Source: Saccharopolyspora phatthalungensis
GTDB taxonomy: Bacteria > Actinomycetota > Actinomycetes > Mycobacteriales > Pseudonocardiaceae
DNA length: 64,000 nucleotides
Assembly (NCBI RefSeq): GCF_014203395.1
Contig: NZ_JACHIW010000001.1
Coordinates: 2,959,501-3,023,500 of the forward strand
Reading direction: 5' to 3'
How positions within the stretch are numbered: the stretch's first letter is position 1; each line of letters starts with the position of its first letter. Positions 52,791 through 61,224 of this stretch are shown in pieces. The position numbers and the translations under genes were made by a program. The notes beneath the pieces are model-generated. The model worked only from the letters and a program-made list of their open reading frames with translations. It made no database searches and was not told the DNA's origin.

Positions 52791-53084
52791 CAGCCGCGGC
52801 ACGCGTGTCGGCGACAGCGCCGATGCGGGTACACGGTGTACGACAAGCTCGTTCCCTGATTAGGTTTCGCTGAAATTGGGTGCGTCTCCGGTGGAGGCCG
52901 GTGGCTTCAAGTTGCTCAACGAGGCTCCTGGCGGCCGGTTTGCTTGGCTGGGCTGACGTCGAAATCCACGATTCGGCGCTCGCTGCGCGAGTTGGAATGG
53001 ACGATGCGCGGTTGACACCGGACAGCAGCGGACGACGCCCGTAAGGCGAGACGCCCAGGCATAACCGGAGAACCGAGGAGAAGC

Positions 53085-53790
53085 GTGAGTTCCGCAAGTC
53101 GAAGCTCATGGGAGCCGGTGCGGTTCGCACCTACGAGCAGGTCCTGGCGCAGATCGAGCAGCGCATGCTGGACGGGCTGCTCGCACCGGACAGGCTGCCG
53201 GTGAACAGGAGCTCTCGCAACTCCTCGGCGTCAGCCGCCCGTCACTGCGCGTGCTGGAAGCGCTTGGCATCGTCGAAGTTCACTCGGTCGCGGTCCCGGA
53301 AGCGGGACCGTATTCGTCGGCCGCCCCGGGGAGGCTTCGCGATCCTGCTGAAGATGCAGTTGGCGCTTGGGCATTTCAGCGACACCGATGTGCTCCGCAC
53401 CCGGCTGATGTTGGAAGAGTGGGTCGCAGACGCGGCGCGCTATGCAACGGCCGAGGACTACGAGGCACTGCGGGGCATCCTGGACCAGATGGACGGGCTG
53501 GAGCTGACTGCCCGGGACTTCAACCGGCTGGACACCGAATTCCAAGTGCGAATTGCGGAATTCACCGGCAATTCGCTGGACTCCTATTTGATGAGCTCGC
53601 TGCGCAGGCCATTCACCGCAGATGATCGATGCCTACGAGCGGTTGGCCGATTGGCGTGCGACCGCGAAGGCCGTGCGGGCTGAACACCGAAACATACTGC
53701 CTGCTATCGAGGAGCACGACGTGCTGCGGGCTGTCGATCTCGCGGCGCTACCGCGCACATCAGGGCACCGCACGGGGCCGAACTGATACA
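53085..53790 (+). pseudogene. Broken FadR-type GntR regulator
   Basis: Pieces of an FCD-domain GntR protein appear in order but in changing frames. There is an N-terminal SSASRSSWEPVR start behind GAGGAG (GTG 53085), then TYEQVLAQIEQRMLDGLLA, a damaged helix-turn-helix (SQLLGVSRPSLR and LEALGIVEVH), and the FCD domain LLKMQLALGHFSDTDVLRTR to NSLDSYLMSSLRRP. A C-terminal MIDAYERLADWRATAKAVRA lies in a further frame. At least four frame changes rule out function. It ends next to the convergent kynureninase gene and may have been its regulator. Confidence 0.75.
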
Positions 53791-53808
53791 CCTGCCCAAA
53801 CCGCCTGG

Positions 53809-55034
53809 TCACCGGCTTCCGGCGGCGAGGGTGCGGATCACGTCCATGGCGCGCCAGGTTCCGGCAAAACCTGTGGTCAGCGGCGACAGGCCGACCCGGA
53901 TACCGTCCGGCGGCCGGAAGTCGATGATGACCCCCACCTCGATCAGCCGCCGAGACAACTCGGTGCCGTCCGCACGAGCATGGTCACGTGCGCGCCGCGT
54001 TGCTCAGGGTCTCGCGGCGAGGCGATGCGCATTCCTTGCGGCACAAGCCAATGCTCGGCGAGCGAGGTGACCATTTCGGTGAGCGCCACGGCTTTTGCCC
54101 GGATGCTGCCGATACCCGCCTCAGCGACAAGCGCCACGCCCTCTTCGGCACCGACCATGCTGATGATCGGCGGGGTCCAGGACAGGGCCAGGCGCACCCC
54201 TGGGGCCGGGGCGTACGCGTGCTCCATGTCGAACGGATACGCACCACCCATCCAACCCCAAATTGGTTGGCGGAATGTGTCTTGATGCTTCTCGCGCACG
54301 TACAGGAAAGCGGGCGCGCCGGGGCCGGTGTTGAGGAATTTGTAGGTGCATCCGACCGCGAAATCTACGCCCGCAGCGTCCAGTTGGATGGGGACGCAAC
54401 CCGCGCTGTGGCACAGGTCCCACACCACCAGCGCGCCGTGTTCGTGGGCGAGCGCGGTGAGGGCGGGCATGTCGGCGATGTAGGCCGAGAGGTAGGCGAC
54501 GTGCGAGAGGGCGACCACCGCGGTCCGCTCACTGAGCTCGGTCGCTAGCTGCTCGGCCGTCACCCCGGCGTCCGGTGCGCTGTCGATCCACCGCACCGTC
54601 AGGCCAAGTTCGCCGGCGATGCCCTGCACGACGTAGCCGTCGGTGGGAAAATTGTGCCGGTCGGTGATGATCTCGGTGCGGTCGGGGCGCAGGGCCACGG
54701 CGGCCAGGAGCAGCTTGTAGAGGCAGACGCTGGTGGAGTCGGCGATAATCACTTGGCCTGCTGCGGCGCCAAGGGCGGCCTCGCCGAGCCGATCGCCGAT
54801 ATGTGCCGGTAGCTCCATCCAGCCTGCGGACCACGACCGGATCAGCCCAGTGCCCCAGTCCTCGCGTACCAGCGAGTCGAGCCGCGCCAGCGTCGCCTTC
54901 GGCGGCCGACCTAGCGAATTGCCGTCCAAGTAGGCGACGATGCCGTCGTCGGCCGGGGAGATGAAGCGCTTCCGGAAGTCCGCGAGCGGGTCCTGCTCGT
55001 CGAGCGCGCGGGCATCTTCGAAGGTGATGGTCAC
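53809..55034 (-). pseudogene. kynU: Kynureninase with a C-terminal frameshift
   Basis: Kynureninase cleaves kynurenine to anthranilate and alanine with PLP. From GTG 55034 (behind GAGGAG) the frame contains YLDGNSLGRPPKAT, VVWDLCHSAGC and the PLP-lysine segment CTYKFLNTGPGAPAFLYV, and runs to RGAHVTMLVRT. There it shifts and stops at 53943, giving 363 residues. The missing end, ELSRRLIEVGVIIDFRPPDG then LTTGFAGTWRAMDVIRTL, is encoded in the next frame to 53809. One lost base near 53955-53975 explains it. The truncated protein lacks about 55 C-terminal residues and may be inactive, or the base may be an error. Confidence 0.8.
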
Positions 55035-55365
55035 GAGAATCTCCTCCATATTCAACATATTTCGGCGAATAGACGGTATTTCCGGGAAGAACGTGAGATC
55101 CAGGGCCGTTTTGAGGGCCGCCACCTCGGTGGATCCGCCGCCCGCTTGAAGCTGGTGACCTGGCTGGCGGTCTTCAGACGCAGACCGGCCGCAGACTGGT
55201 ACCTGACATCGATTGCGACCGCTCCTAGCCGGTCTCGCCCGCCGCCGAATGCCGGTCCGGGTTCTCGTAACTCGGTGGGACTCAGGGGCTCCAGCACCGG
55301 CTACTTCTCGGTCCCGTTGGCAGAAGTGTCCCGTCGATGTGTCGAGCGCTGTTTCGGTTGGAGGA
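55035..55365. other. Intergenic region kynU-O-methyltransferase
   Basis: This 331-bp gap lies between two minus-strand genes. Nothing definite is seen. A minus-strand frame at about 55140-55297 (LSPTELREPGPAFGGGRDRL) looks coding in style but matches no family I know. Confidence 0.45.
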
Positions 55366-56394
55366 TCAGGTCTTTTCCCGTGGTTCGGCGATGCCGAACT
55401 CCAGCAGCGTGCGCTCGTCGGCCACCCGCCTGGTGTCCCGGAGCTCCAAGCCGCAGTCCCCCGCAAGCGCGGTGATTTCTTCGATGGTCCGCTCACGTCC
55501 CCCAAAGAACACGACCATGGACAGGTCGATAGCAGTGTTGAACCCCTGCCCGGGCAACCCTTCCCGGAGCACCTCGATCACGAGAACCAGGCCGTGTGCG
55601 GCGGCGGCCCGCGTGCATTCGGTCAGAATCGCTCTGGCGTTGTCGTCGTCCCAGTCATGCAAAATGTCGGAAAGCACGTAGGCGTCTGCGCCTCCAGGCA
55701 GCGGCTCGAAGAAGCTGCCTGCCACCGCGTCGGCGCGCTCGCCCCATCCAGCCTCGGCGAATCTCTCCGTGGCAGCTGCAGCGGTGGTTGGCACATCCAG
55801 CACACTGCCTCGTACTTTTGGGTGAGTACGTAGTATCCGGTCGAGCAAAGTGCCGTCGCCGCCACCTACGTCAACGATATGGCTGAAGCGACCCCAGTCG
55901 AATCGCTGCGCAATCTGTGTCGCCTGAACCTCGAACCGCCTGTTCATCTTGGCGTCGAACGACTTGCGCAACTGCGGCGTGGCTGCGAGGTCTGCCCAGA
56001 AGCCGCGCCCATAGCGACGCGAGTAGCCGAGCTCACCAGTCCTGACGGTGTGCAGCAGCTCAACAAAGGCGAGCTCAGCACGTCCTAGCCACCCAGTGAT
56101 ATCAAGGTCGGCGCGGAGTCCGCCGGGATCATCATCGCGCAACCCTCGGCCGAAGTCCGTGACTCGGTAGCGGCCGGTCTCGACATCGCGATCGAACACC
56201 CCGACGGTGACCAGATGGTCGAGCAGCCGGCGCAGCACAGACGCGGAGGCGCCGGTTTGCCGGGCGAGGCTTTCTGCGGTCGCTCCGGTCTGACCCGCGC
56301 GGTCGGCCAGGCCGAGCGTTGCGGCCACCCGTAGAGACATTGGGGTCACCAGATCTGCCAACGACCGCAACGACGAATCTGTGTACTCGCTCAA
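55366..56394 (-). CDS. SAM-dependent O-methyltransferase (small-molecule, plant/DnrK type)
   Basis: This 342-residue methyltransferase has an N-terminal winged-helix dimerisation domain (LADLVTPMSLRVAATLGLAD, ASASVLRRLLDHLVTVGVF), the SAM motif HIVDVGGGDGTLLDRIL near residue 175, and the active-site region LSDILHDWDDDNARAIL with the probable catalytic His. Relatives methylate polyketide or aromatic natural products. It lies upstream of kynU on the same strand, so the pair could once have modified an anthranilate-type metabolite. Confidence 0.88.
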   Translation of the reverse strand: MSEYTDSSLRSLADLVTPMSLRVAATLGLADRAGQTGATAESLARQTGASASVLRRLLDHLVTVGVFDRDVETGRYRVTDFGRGLRDDDPGGLRADLDITGWLGRAELAFVELLHTVRTGELGYSRRYGRGFWADLAATPQLRKSFDAKMNRRFEVQATQIAQRFDWGRFSHIVDVGGGDGTLLDRILRTHPKVRGSVLDVPTTAAAATERFAEAGWGERADAVAGSFFEPLPGGADAYVLSDILHDWDDDNARAILTECTRAAAAHGLVLVIEVLREGLPGQGFNTAIDLSMVVFFGGRERTIEEITALAGDCGLELRDTRRVADERTLLEFGIAEPREKT

Positions 56395-56560
56395 GCATCT
56401 GCCCCTTGGTGCCGAGTGATCAATGCAGGTATCAGTGATTGCAGTCGGTCAACACTTCAGCGGCCCCCGTCGCTCGCTGGAAATAGTCAGGCAGAACAAA
56501 AAACCACCCGCCTTACCTGTCTGATGCAGGAGGAGAGTGGTTTTGCTAGTCACTGCTGTG

Positions 56561-56633
56561 CGCCCTCGACAGGACTCGAACCTGTGACACCTGCCTCCGG
56601 AGGGCAGTGCTCTATCCGCTGAGCTACGAGGGC
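56561..56633 (-). tRNA. tRNA-Arg (anticodon CCG)
   Basis: The minus strand reads a complete cloverleaf. The acceptor stem is GCCCTCG/CGAGGGC, the D arm contains TAGCTCAGCGGATAGAGCA, the anticodon stem-loop CTGCC-CTCCGGA-GGCAG has anticodon CCG, and the T arm contains GGTTCGAGTCC. CCA is not encoded. It decodes CGG arginine codons. Confidence 0.96.
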
Positions 56634-56737
56634 TTGTCGCTGCGGACGATCGTTAGCTTAGCGCACCCGACGGGACCGCTTCGACGGGGGTCGGGATAAC
56701 CGCTTCCCGCGGTTGCCACACCTGCACAGGCGAGGCG

Positions 56738-56785
56738 GAGCATGGGAACTTTCCTGTCAAAGGTGACAGGAAAGTTCCCATGCTC
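56738..56785. repeat. Facing repeat pair, perfect 22-bp hairpin
   Basis: Arms 56738-56759 and 56764-56785 are exact complements around the loop AAGG. Both carry the CTTT/AAAG inner variant and the GAGCATG outer end. It lies between tRNA-Arg and the CDF gene, which diverge. Confidence 0.9.
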
Positions 56786-56809
56786 ACGCCCGTCCGGGTG
56801 TCGTTCGGG

Positions 56810-56840
56810 TTGACATGTGCATGCATGCATACTTCACTAT
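56810..56840 (+). promoter_or_regulatory. CDF promoter with TGCATGCATGCA palindrome
   Basis: A consensus -35 TTGACA (56810-56815) is followed by the perfect 12-bp palindrome TGCATGCATGCA (56818-56829). A possible -10 CACTAT (56835-56840) follows at a long 19-bp spacing. A metal-responsive ArsR or MerR-type regulator could bind here. This is an inference. Confidence 0.45.
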
Positions 56841-56868
56841 GTAACTGAGAGGCATTAGGAGGACGTCT

Positions 56869-57786
56869 ATGGGTCAGGGGCACGGGCACGGCTCCGCCGC
56901 CGATGCGGTCAGTGCATCCGGTCGCTACGTGCGGCGGTTGGCCGCGTCGTTCGCGATCTTGCTCGCGTTCTTCGTCCTGGAGGCTGTCGTCGGGTTTCTG
57001 ACGTCCTCGCTTTCGCTGCTATCCGACGCCGGGCACATGCTCACCGACGTACTCGGCGTCGGCATGGCGCTGGCCGCGATCACGGCTGCCCGGCGACCGG
57101 CCGAGGACAAGCGGACTTTCGGGCTCTACCGCATGGAGGTGTTGGCCGCGCTCGCCAACGCCGTGCTGTTGTTCGGCGTCGCCGGTTACATCCTCTACGA
57201 GTCCATCGCTCGGTTCCGGGAGCCGCCGGAGGTCGCCGGCGTGCCGATGATGTTGACGGCCGCCGCCGGGCTCGCCGCCAACCTCGTGGTGTTCGCGCTG
57301 CTGCGGCGGGGTGCCAACGAGAGCCTGAACGTGCGCGGCGCCTACCTGGAGGTGCTCGCCGACACCATCGGTTCCGTCGGTGTGCTGATTGGCGGCGCGG
57401 TGACCTGGGCCTTCGGTTGGTATCTTGCCGACCCGATCGTCGCCGTCGCCGTCGGGCTCTTCGTGCTGCCGCGTACCTGGAAGCTGGCCCGCCAGGCACT
57501 GCGGATCCTCGTCCAGCAGGCACCCGAGGGCGTGGACGTGCTGAAGCTGCGGGCCGATCTCGCCGCGCTCCCGTCGGTCACCGAAGTGCACGACCTGCAC
57601 GTGTGGACCCTCACCTCGGGCATGGAGGTCGCCTCAGCCCACCTGACCACCGGCGCCGACGCCGACCACGGCGGCGTGCTGGTCGCGGCGCAGCGGGTGC
57701 TGGCCGAGCGCTACCACATCGACCACGCGACCCTGCAGGTCGAACCCGTCGAGTGCGCTAAGCGCTGCCAGGCCCTGACCTGGTGA
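56869..57786 (+). CDS. Cation diffusion facilitator (zinc/cobalt exporter)
   Basis: This 305-residue, 6-helix CDF exporter has a His-rich N-terminus (GQGHGHGS). Metal-site motifs are SDAGHMLTD in helix 2 (HxxxD) and LADTIGSVGV in helix 5. The cytosolic C-terminal domain contains VHDLHVWTLTSGMEVASAHL. It exports divalent metals in exchange for protons. AGGAGG precedes ATG 56869. A repeat copy starts 15 bp after the stop. Confidence 0.92.
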   Translation: MGQGHGHGSAADAVSASGRYVRRLAASFAILLAFFVLEAVVGFLTSSLSLLSDAGHMLTDVLGVGMALAAITAARRPAEDKRTFGLYRMEVLAALANAVLLFGVAGYILYESIARFREPPEVAGVPMMLTAAAGLAANLVVFALLRRGANESLNVRGAYLEVLADTIGSVGVLIGGAVTWAFGWYLADPIVAVAVGLFVLPRTWKLARQALRILVQQAPEGVDVLKLRADLAALPSVTEVHDLHVWTLTSGMEVASAHLTTGADADHGGVLVAAQRVLAERYHIDHATLQVEPVECAKRCQALTW

Positions 57787-57800
57787 TTCCCGAGCGCCCG

Positions 57801-57823
57801 GTGACAGGAAGGTTCCCATGCTC
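57801..57823 (+). repeat. Dispersed 22-bp repeat between convergent genes
   Basis: A full forward copy lies between the CDF stop (15 bp left) and the DUF305 stop (4 bp right). It is bordered by a 5-bp CGAGC/GCTCG complement. Confidence 0.85.
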
Positions 57824-57826
57824 GCA

Positions 57827-58495
57827 TCAGCGCAGCGGTTGGGCTCTTCGTTCGGTGAGCATGGTGCGCATGAGATCGGCCTCGTTGCGCTGCGAGGCGA
57901 GCATGTTTTGCGCCAGCTGGTGGACCGCTGGGACGGCCGCGTGCGTTGCCCCGTACTCGGCCATCGGGGCACCGCCCTCGTGGTGGCGCAGCATCAGCTG
58001 CAGGAAGTAGACGTCGAACTCTGGGCCGCGCAGTGACTGCAGCCGGGACATCTCCGCGCTGCTGGCCATGCCGGGCATCGGGGCACCCGAAGGCGCACCG
58101 GTTGCGGAGGGCCGGTGGTCGTGGCCGCCGTCTGCGGTCATCCACGTCATGACCGGTCCAGTCGCCTGCGCGGGCTGGCCCCACAGGCTGAGCCAGCCCT
58201 GCATCCGGCCGATTTGGTCGCGCTGGTTGGTTTCGATGTCGAACGCCAACTGGCGCACCGCGACGTCGGCGGCGCGCTCGCGCGCGAGCGTCGCCATGGT
58301 CACCGCCTGTTGGTGGTGCATGGACATGTCCTGCGCGAACCCGATGTCCACCGCCGTCGGCTGCGGTTCGGCGCTGTCGAAGGACGGCACCCGGATCAGC
58401 AGACCGAGCGCCGCACCGAGCAGCAGCAGGGCGACCGCCGACGCGAGGGCCACGAAGATGCGGGCTGCTAGCGGCCGCCTGGTCTCACCTGGCAT
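57827..58495 (-). CDS. DUF305 membrane-anchored protein
   Basis: This 222-residue protein has one N-terminal helix (ARIFVALASAVALLLLGAALG) and the duplicated DUF305 motifs DMSMHHQQAVTMATLA (about 56-71) and LQLMLRHHEGGAPMAEY (about 167-183). It has ferritin-like helical pairs rich in His and Met. Copper-related roles have been suggested for the family. It follows a DUF3105 gene by 3 bp, a common actinobacterial pair. Confidence 0.88.
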   Translation of the reverse strand: MPGETRRPLAARIFVALASAVALLLLGAALGLLIRVPSFDSAEPQPTAVDIGFAQDMSMHHQQAVTMATLARERAADVAVRQLAFDIETNQRDQIGRMQGWLSLWGQPAQATGPVMTWMTADGGHDHRPSATGAPSGAPMPGMASSAEMSRLQSLRGPEFDVYFLQLMLRHHEGGAPMAEYGATHAAVPAVHQLAQNMLASQRNEADLMRTMLTERRAQPLR

Positions 58496-58498
58496 CGG

Positions 58499-59284
58499 TC
58501 ACTGGCCCATCGCACCGCTGGCCGCAGTGGCGCCGCGGCCGTCCATGGTGACCGCGTCCGGGCCGGGCGGGGTCGGGTCGAACTTCGGCGGGTTGTTCGT
58601 GTCGAACGCGCCGGGGTAGGCCTGGCAGGAGCCGCCGATCTCCGGGTAGACGCCGTTGTTGTTCACCCGCAGAGCAGTGATGAACTGATCGATGCGCTGG
58701 TCGTTTGCGTTGTCGACCTTGAGCTGGTGGCCCCAGGACTGCAGCGAGATCGGGCTGTCCATTCCCGGGAACGGCGACATCATCGTGTAGGGCTTGCCCG
58801 CGACGCGGGCCTTGAGCCGATCCAGGCCCGCCTCGTCGACCCGGTTCGGGTTGTAGGCGATCCACACCGCGCCGTGTTCCAGCGAGTGGACCATGTTCTC
58901 GGTGCGCACCGGCTCCGGGTAGACCACGCCGGTGCAGTCGGCCCAGACACCATCGTGCGGGCCGCCGAAGGGTGGCATGTGGTCGTAGGCGACGCGTTGC
59001 TTGGACGTCACGTGCTGCTGTGCGGCGTATTGGGCGACCGTGATGCCGGGGATCGTCTTGGACGGGTCCGGGTTCTGGGGCGACGGCTTGAACGCCGCAC
59101 TGGCCTTCTCCGCTTCGGCCTGGGCTTGCCGGACGGATTCCTGCGCCGACCACCGGGTGAACACATACCCGAAGATAACGGCCGCGAATACCGCTACGAC
59201 GGTGACGCCGGAGATCAGCATCCAGGGGATCGACCGCTGACGCACCACGGTGCCGCGTACGGCTTTGTTCTTCCTGCTCGCCAT
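58499..59284 (-). CDS. DUF3105 membrane-anchored protein
   Basis: This 261-residue protein has a membrane helix at about 22-42 (WMLISGVTVVAVFAAVIFGYV) and the DUF3105 signature VAYDHMPPFGGPHDGVWADC with VHSLEHGAVWIAYNP. The conserved His and Cys residues suggest metal or redox function, which is not established. The ATG at 59284 has only a weak upstream purine run. Its stop is 3 bp from the DUF305 start. Confidence 0.88.
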   Translation of the reverse strand: MASRKNKAVRGTVVRQRSIPWMLISGVTVVAVFAAVIFGYVFTRWSAQESVRQAQAEAEKASAAFKPSPQNPDPSKTIPGITVAQYAAQQHVTSKQRVAYDHMPPFGGPHDGVWADCTGVVYPEPVRTENMVHSLEHGAVWIAYNPNRVDEAGLDRLKARVAGKPYTMMSPFPGMDSPISLQSWGHQLKVDNANDQRIDQFITALRVNNNGVYPEIGGSCQAYPGAFDTNNPPKFDPTPPGPDAVTMDGRGATAASGAMGQ

Positions 59285-59483
59285 GCTGTTCGCAAACCTC
59301 GTCTCGCCAAGAATCACCGGGGGGACCCGGCCCGCCAGTGTAGAGATTGCGGGCGCGTCGGGTGGCCAGTCGTCGAATGCTCGACACCACGTTCTCACAT
59401 CTGCGTGACGAACTGATCACGCGGAGTGGCCTATCGGGCGAATGCCTGTCCAACCCGTTGGCTGAGCAGCGGTGACGCTTCCT

Positions 59484-59489
59484 TAGACT
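59484..59489 (+). promoter_or_regulatory. -10 box of a leaderless argS transcript
   Basis: TAGACT ends 7 bp before GTG 59497, so transcription would start at the codon. No good -35 is seen at standard spacing. Confidence 0.4.
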
Positions 59490-59496
59490 GCATAGG

Positions 59497-61158
59497 GTGA
59501 CCCCCGCCGCGCTCGCAGAACTGGTTCGCAACACCGCCGTCGAGGTGCTCTCCGCGAGGGACCTGGATGCCTCCGTGCTACCCGAGGTGGTGACGGTCGA
59601 GCGACCCCGGAACCCGGAGCACGGTGATTACGCGACCAACGTCGCGATGCAGGTGGCCAAGAAGATCGGCGTTTCCCCCCGCGATCTCGCGGGCTGGCTG
59701 GCCGAGGCACTGACCGGCCAGGAAGCCGTCGATTCCGTCGACGTTGCCGGGCCGGGATTCCTCAACCTGCGGCTGGCCGCCGACGCGCAGGGCCAGATCG
59801 TGCGCGAGGTGCTGAACCGGTCCGCCGACTACGGGCGCGGCGAGTTGTACCCGGCGCTGAAGGTCAACCTGGAGTTCGTCTCAGCCAACCCGACCGGCCC
59901 CATCCACCTGGGCGGCACCCGGTGGGCGGCGGTCGGCGACGCGCTCGGCCGGGTGCTGGCCGCGCAGGGCGCCGAGGTGACCCGCGAGTACTACTTCAAT
60001 GACGCGGGCGCGCAGATCGACCGGTTCGTCCGGTCCCTGATCGCCGCCGCGAAGGGCGAACCGGCCCCGGAGGACGGCTACGGCGGCGACTACATCGCCG
60101 ACATCGCGGCCGCGGTGCTCAAGGCCGAGCCGAACGCCCTGCAACTGCCCGCCGACGAACAGCACGAGACGTTCCGCCGCATCGGCGTCGGGTTGATGTT
60201 CGACGAGATCAAGCAGAGCCTGCACGAGTTCGGCACCGACTTCGACGTGTTCTTCCACGAGGACTCGCTGCACACCTCCGGCGCGGTCGCCGAGTGCGTG
60301 GAGGAGCTGAAGAAGTCCGGCCACCTGTACTTCGCCGACGGTGCCTGGTGGCTGCGCTCCACGGAGTACGGCGACGACAAGGACCGGGTGCTGATCAAGA
60401 GCGACGGGGCCCCCGCCTACATCGCCGGTGACGTCGCCTACCTGCGGGACAAGCGCAGCCGCGGCTTCGACCTGTGCATCTACATGCTGGGTGCCGACCA
60501 CCACGGCTACATCGCCCGGCTGAAGGCCGCTGCCGCGGCCCTGGGCGACGACCCGGCGGTGGTCGAGGTCCTCATCGGACAGATGGTGAACCTCGTTCGC
60601 GAGGGCAAGCCGGTGCGGATGAGCAAGCGCGCGGGCACCATCGTCACGATGGAGGATCTCGTTGACGCGGTGGGCGTGGACGCCGCCCGCTATTCGTTGA
60701 TCCGGTCCTCCGCGGACTCCGCGGTGGACATCGACCTGGACCTGATCAGCAAACGCACCAACGAGAACCCGGTCTTCTACGTGCAATATGCGCACGCTCG
60801 GCTGGCCTCGTTGCAGCGCAACGCGGCCTCGCTGGGGATCGAGCGGGGCGCGGTGGAGAATGCCGACCTGTCGCTGCTCACCCACGAACGTGAGGGCGAC
60901 CTGATCCGCACCCTCGGCGAGTTCCCGCGCGTGGTGCGATCGGCTGCCCAGCTGCGGGAACCGCACCGGGTGGCCCGCTACCTGGAGGACGTGGCCGCCG
61001 CGTACCACAAGTTCTACGACGCGTGCCGCGTGCTGCAGCCCGGTGACGACCAGGCGAGCCCGTTGACCATCGCCCGGCTGCAGTTGTGCGAGGCGACCCG
61101 CCAGGTTCTCGCCAACGGCCTGGGACTGCTCGGCGTCAGCGCTCCGGACAAGATGTAG
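59497..61158 (+). CDS. argS: Arginyl-tRNA synthetase
   Basis: This 553-residue class I synthetase charges tRNA-Arg. It has an N-terminal Add-1 domain, the HIGH-type motif [18 protein letters not shown] (about 130), [14 protein letters not shown], the KMSKS-like [16 protein letters not shown] and the C-terminal DALR anticodon-binding domain. Length and motifs are normal. A tRNA-Arg gene lies 2.9 kb away on the other strand. lysA follows after 66 bp. Confidence 0.96.
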   Translation: MTPAALAELVRNTAVEVLSARDLDASVLPEVVTVERPRNPEHGDYATNVAMQVAKKIGVSPRDLAGWLAEALTGQEAVDSVDVAGPGFLNLRLAADAQGQIVREVLNRSADYGRGELYPALKVNLEFVSANPTGPIHLGGTRWAAVGDALGRVLAAQGAEVTREYYFNDAGAQIDRFVRSLIAAAKGEPAPEDGYGGDYIADIAAAVLKAEPNALQLPADEQHETFRRIGVGLMFDEIKQSLHEFGTDFDVFFHEDSLHTSGAVAECVEELKKSGHLYFADGAWWLRSTEYGDDKDRVLIKSDGAPAYIAGDVAYLRDKRSRGFDLCIYMLGADHHGYIARLKAAAAALGDDPAVVEVLIGQMVNLVREGKPVRMSKRAGTIVTMEDLVDAVGVDAARYSLIRSSADSAVDIDLDLISKRTNENPVFYVQYAHARLASLQRNAASLGIERGAVENADLSLLTHEREGDLIRTLGEFPRVVRSAAQLREPHRVARYLEDVAAAYHKFYDACRVLQPGDDQASPLTIARLQLCEATRQVLANGLGLLGVSAPDKM

Positions 61159-61224
61159 GGCGCCCGCGAGCAGATGACCGCAACAATGGCCTGTCCAGCG
61201 GCAGGCTGCGCGAAGGAGTTGTAG

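Larger units (their letters stand above)
52603..53084. other. Intergenic region with Fur/Zur-like box and repeats
   Basis: This 482-bp divergent region has two forward repeat copies and the metal-box-like sequence at 52701-52717. No gene is recognised. Confidence 0.55.

Noticed and set aside
19446..57823. Many short open frames containing MGTFLS, WEPSCH, GNLPVT or RKVPML peptides
   Set aside because: These peptides are translations of the dispersed DNA repeat in its different frames, not related small proteins.
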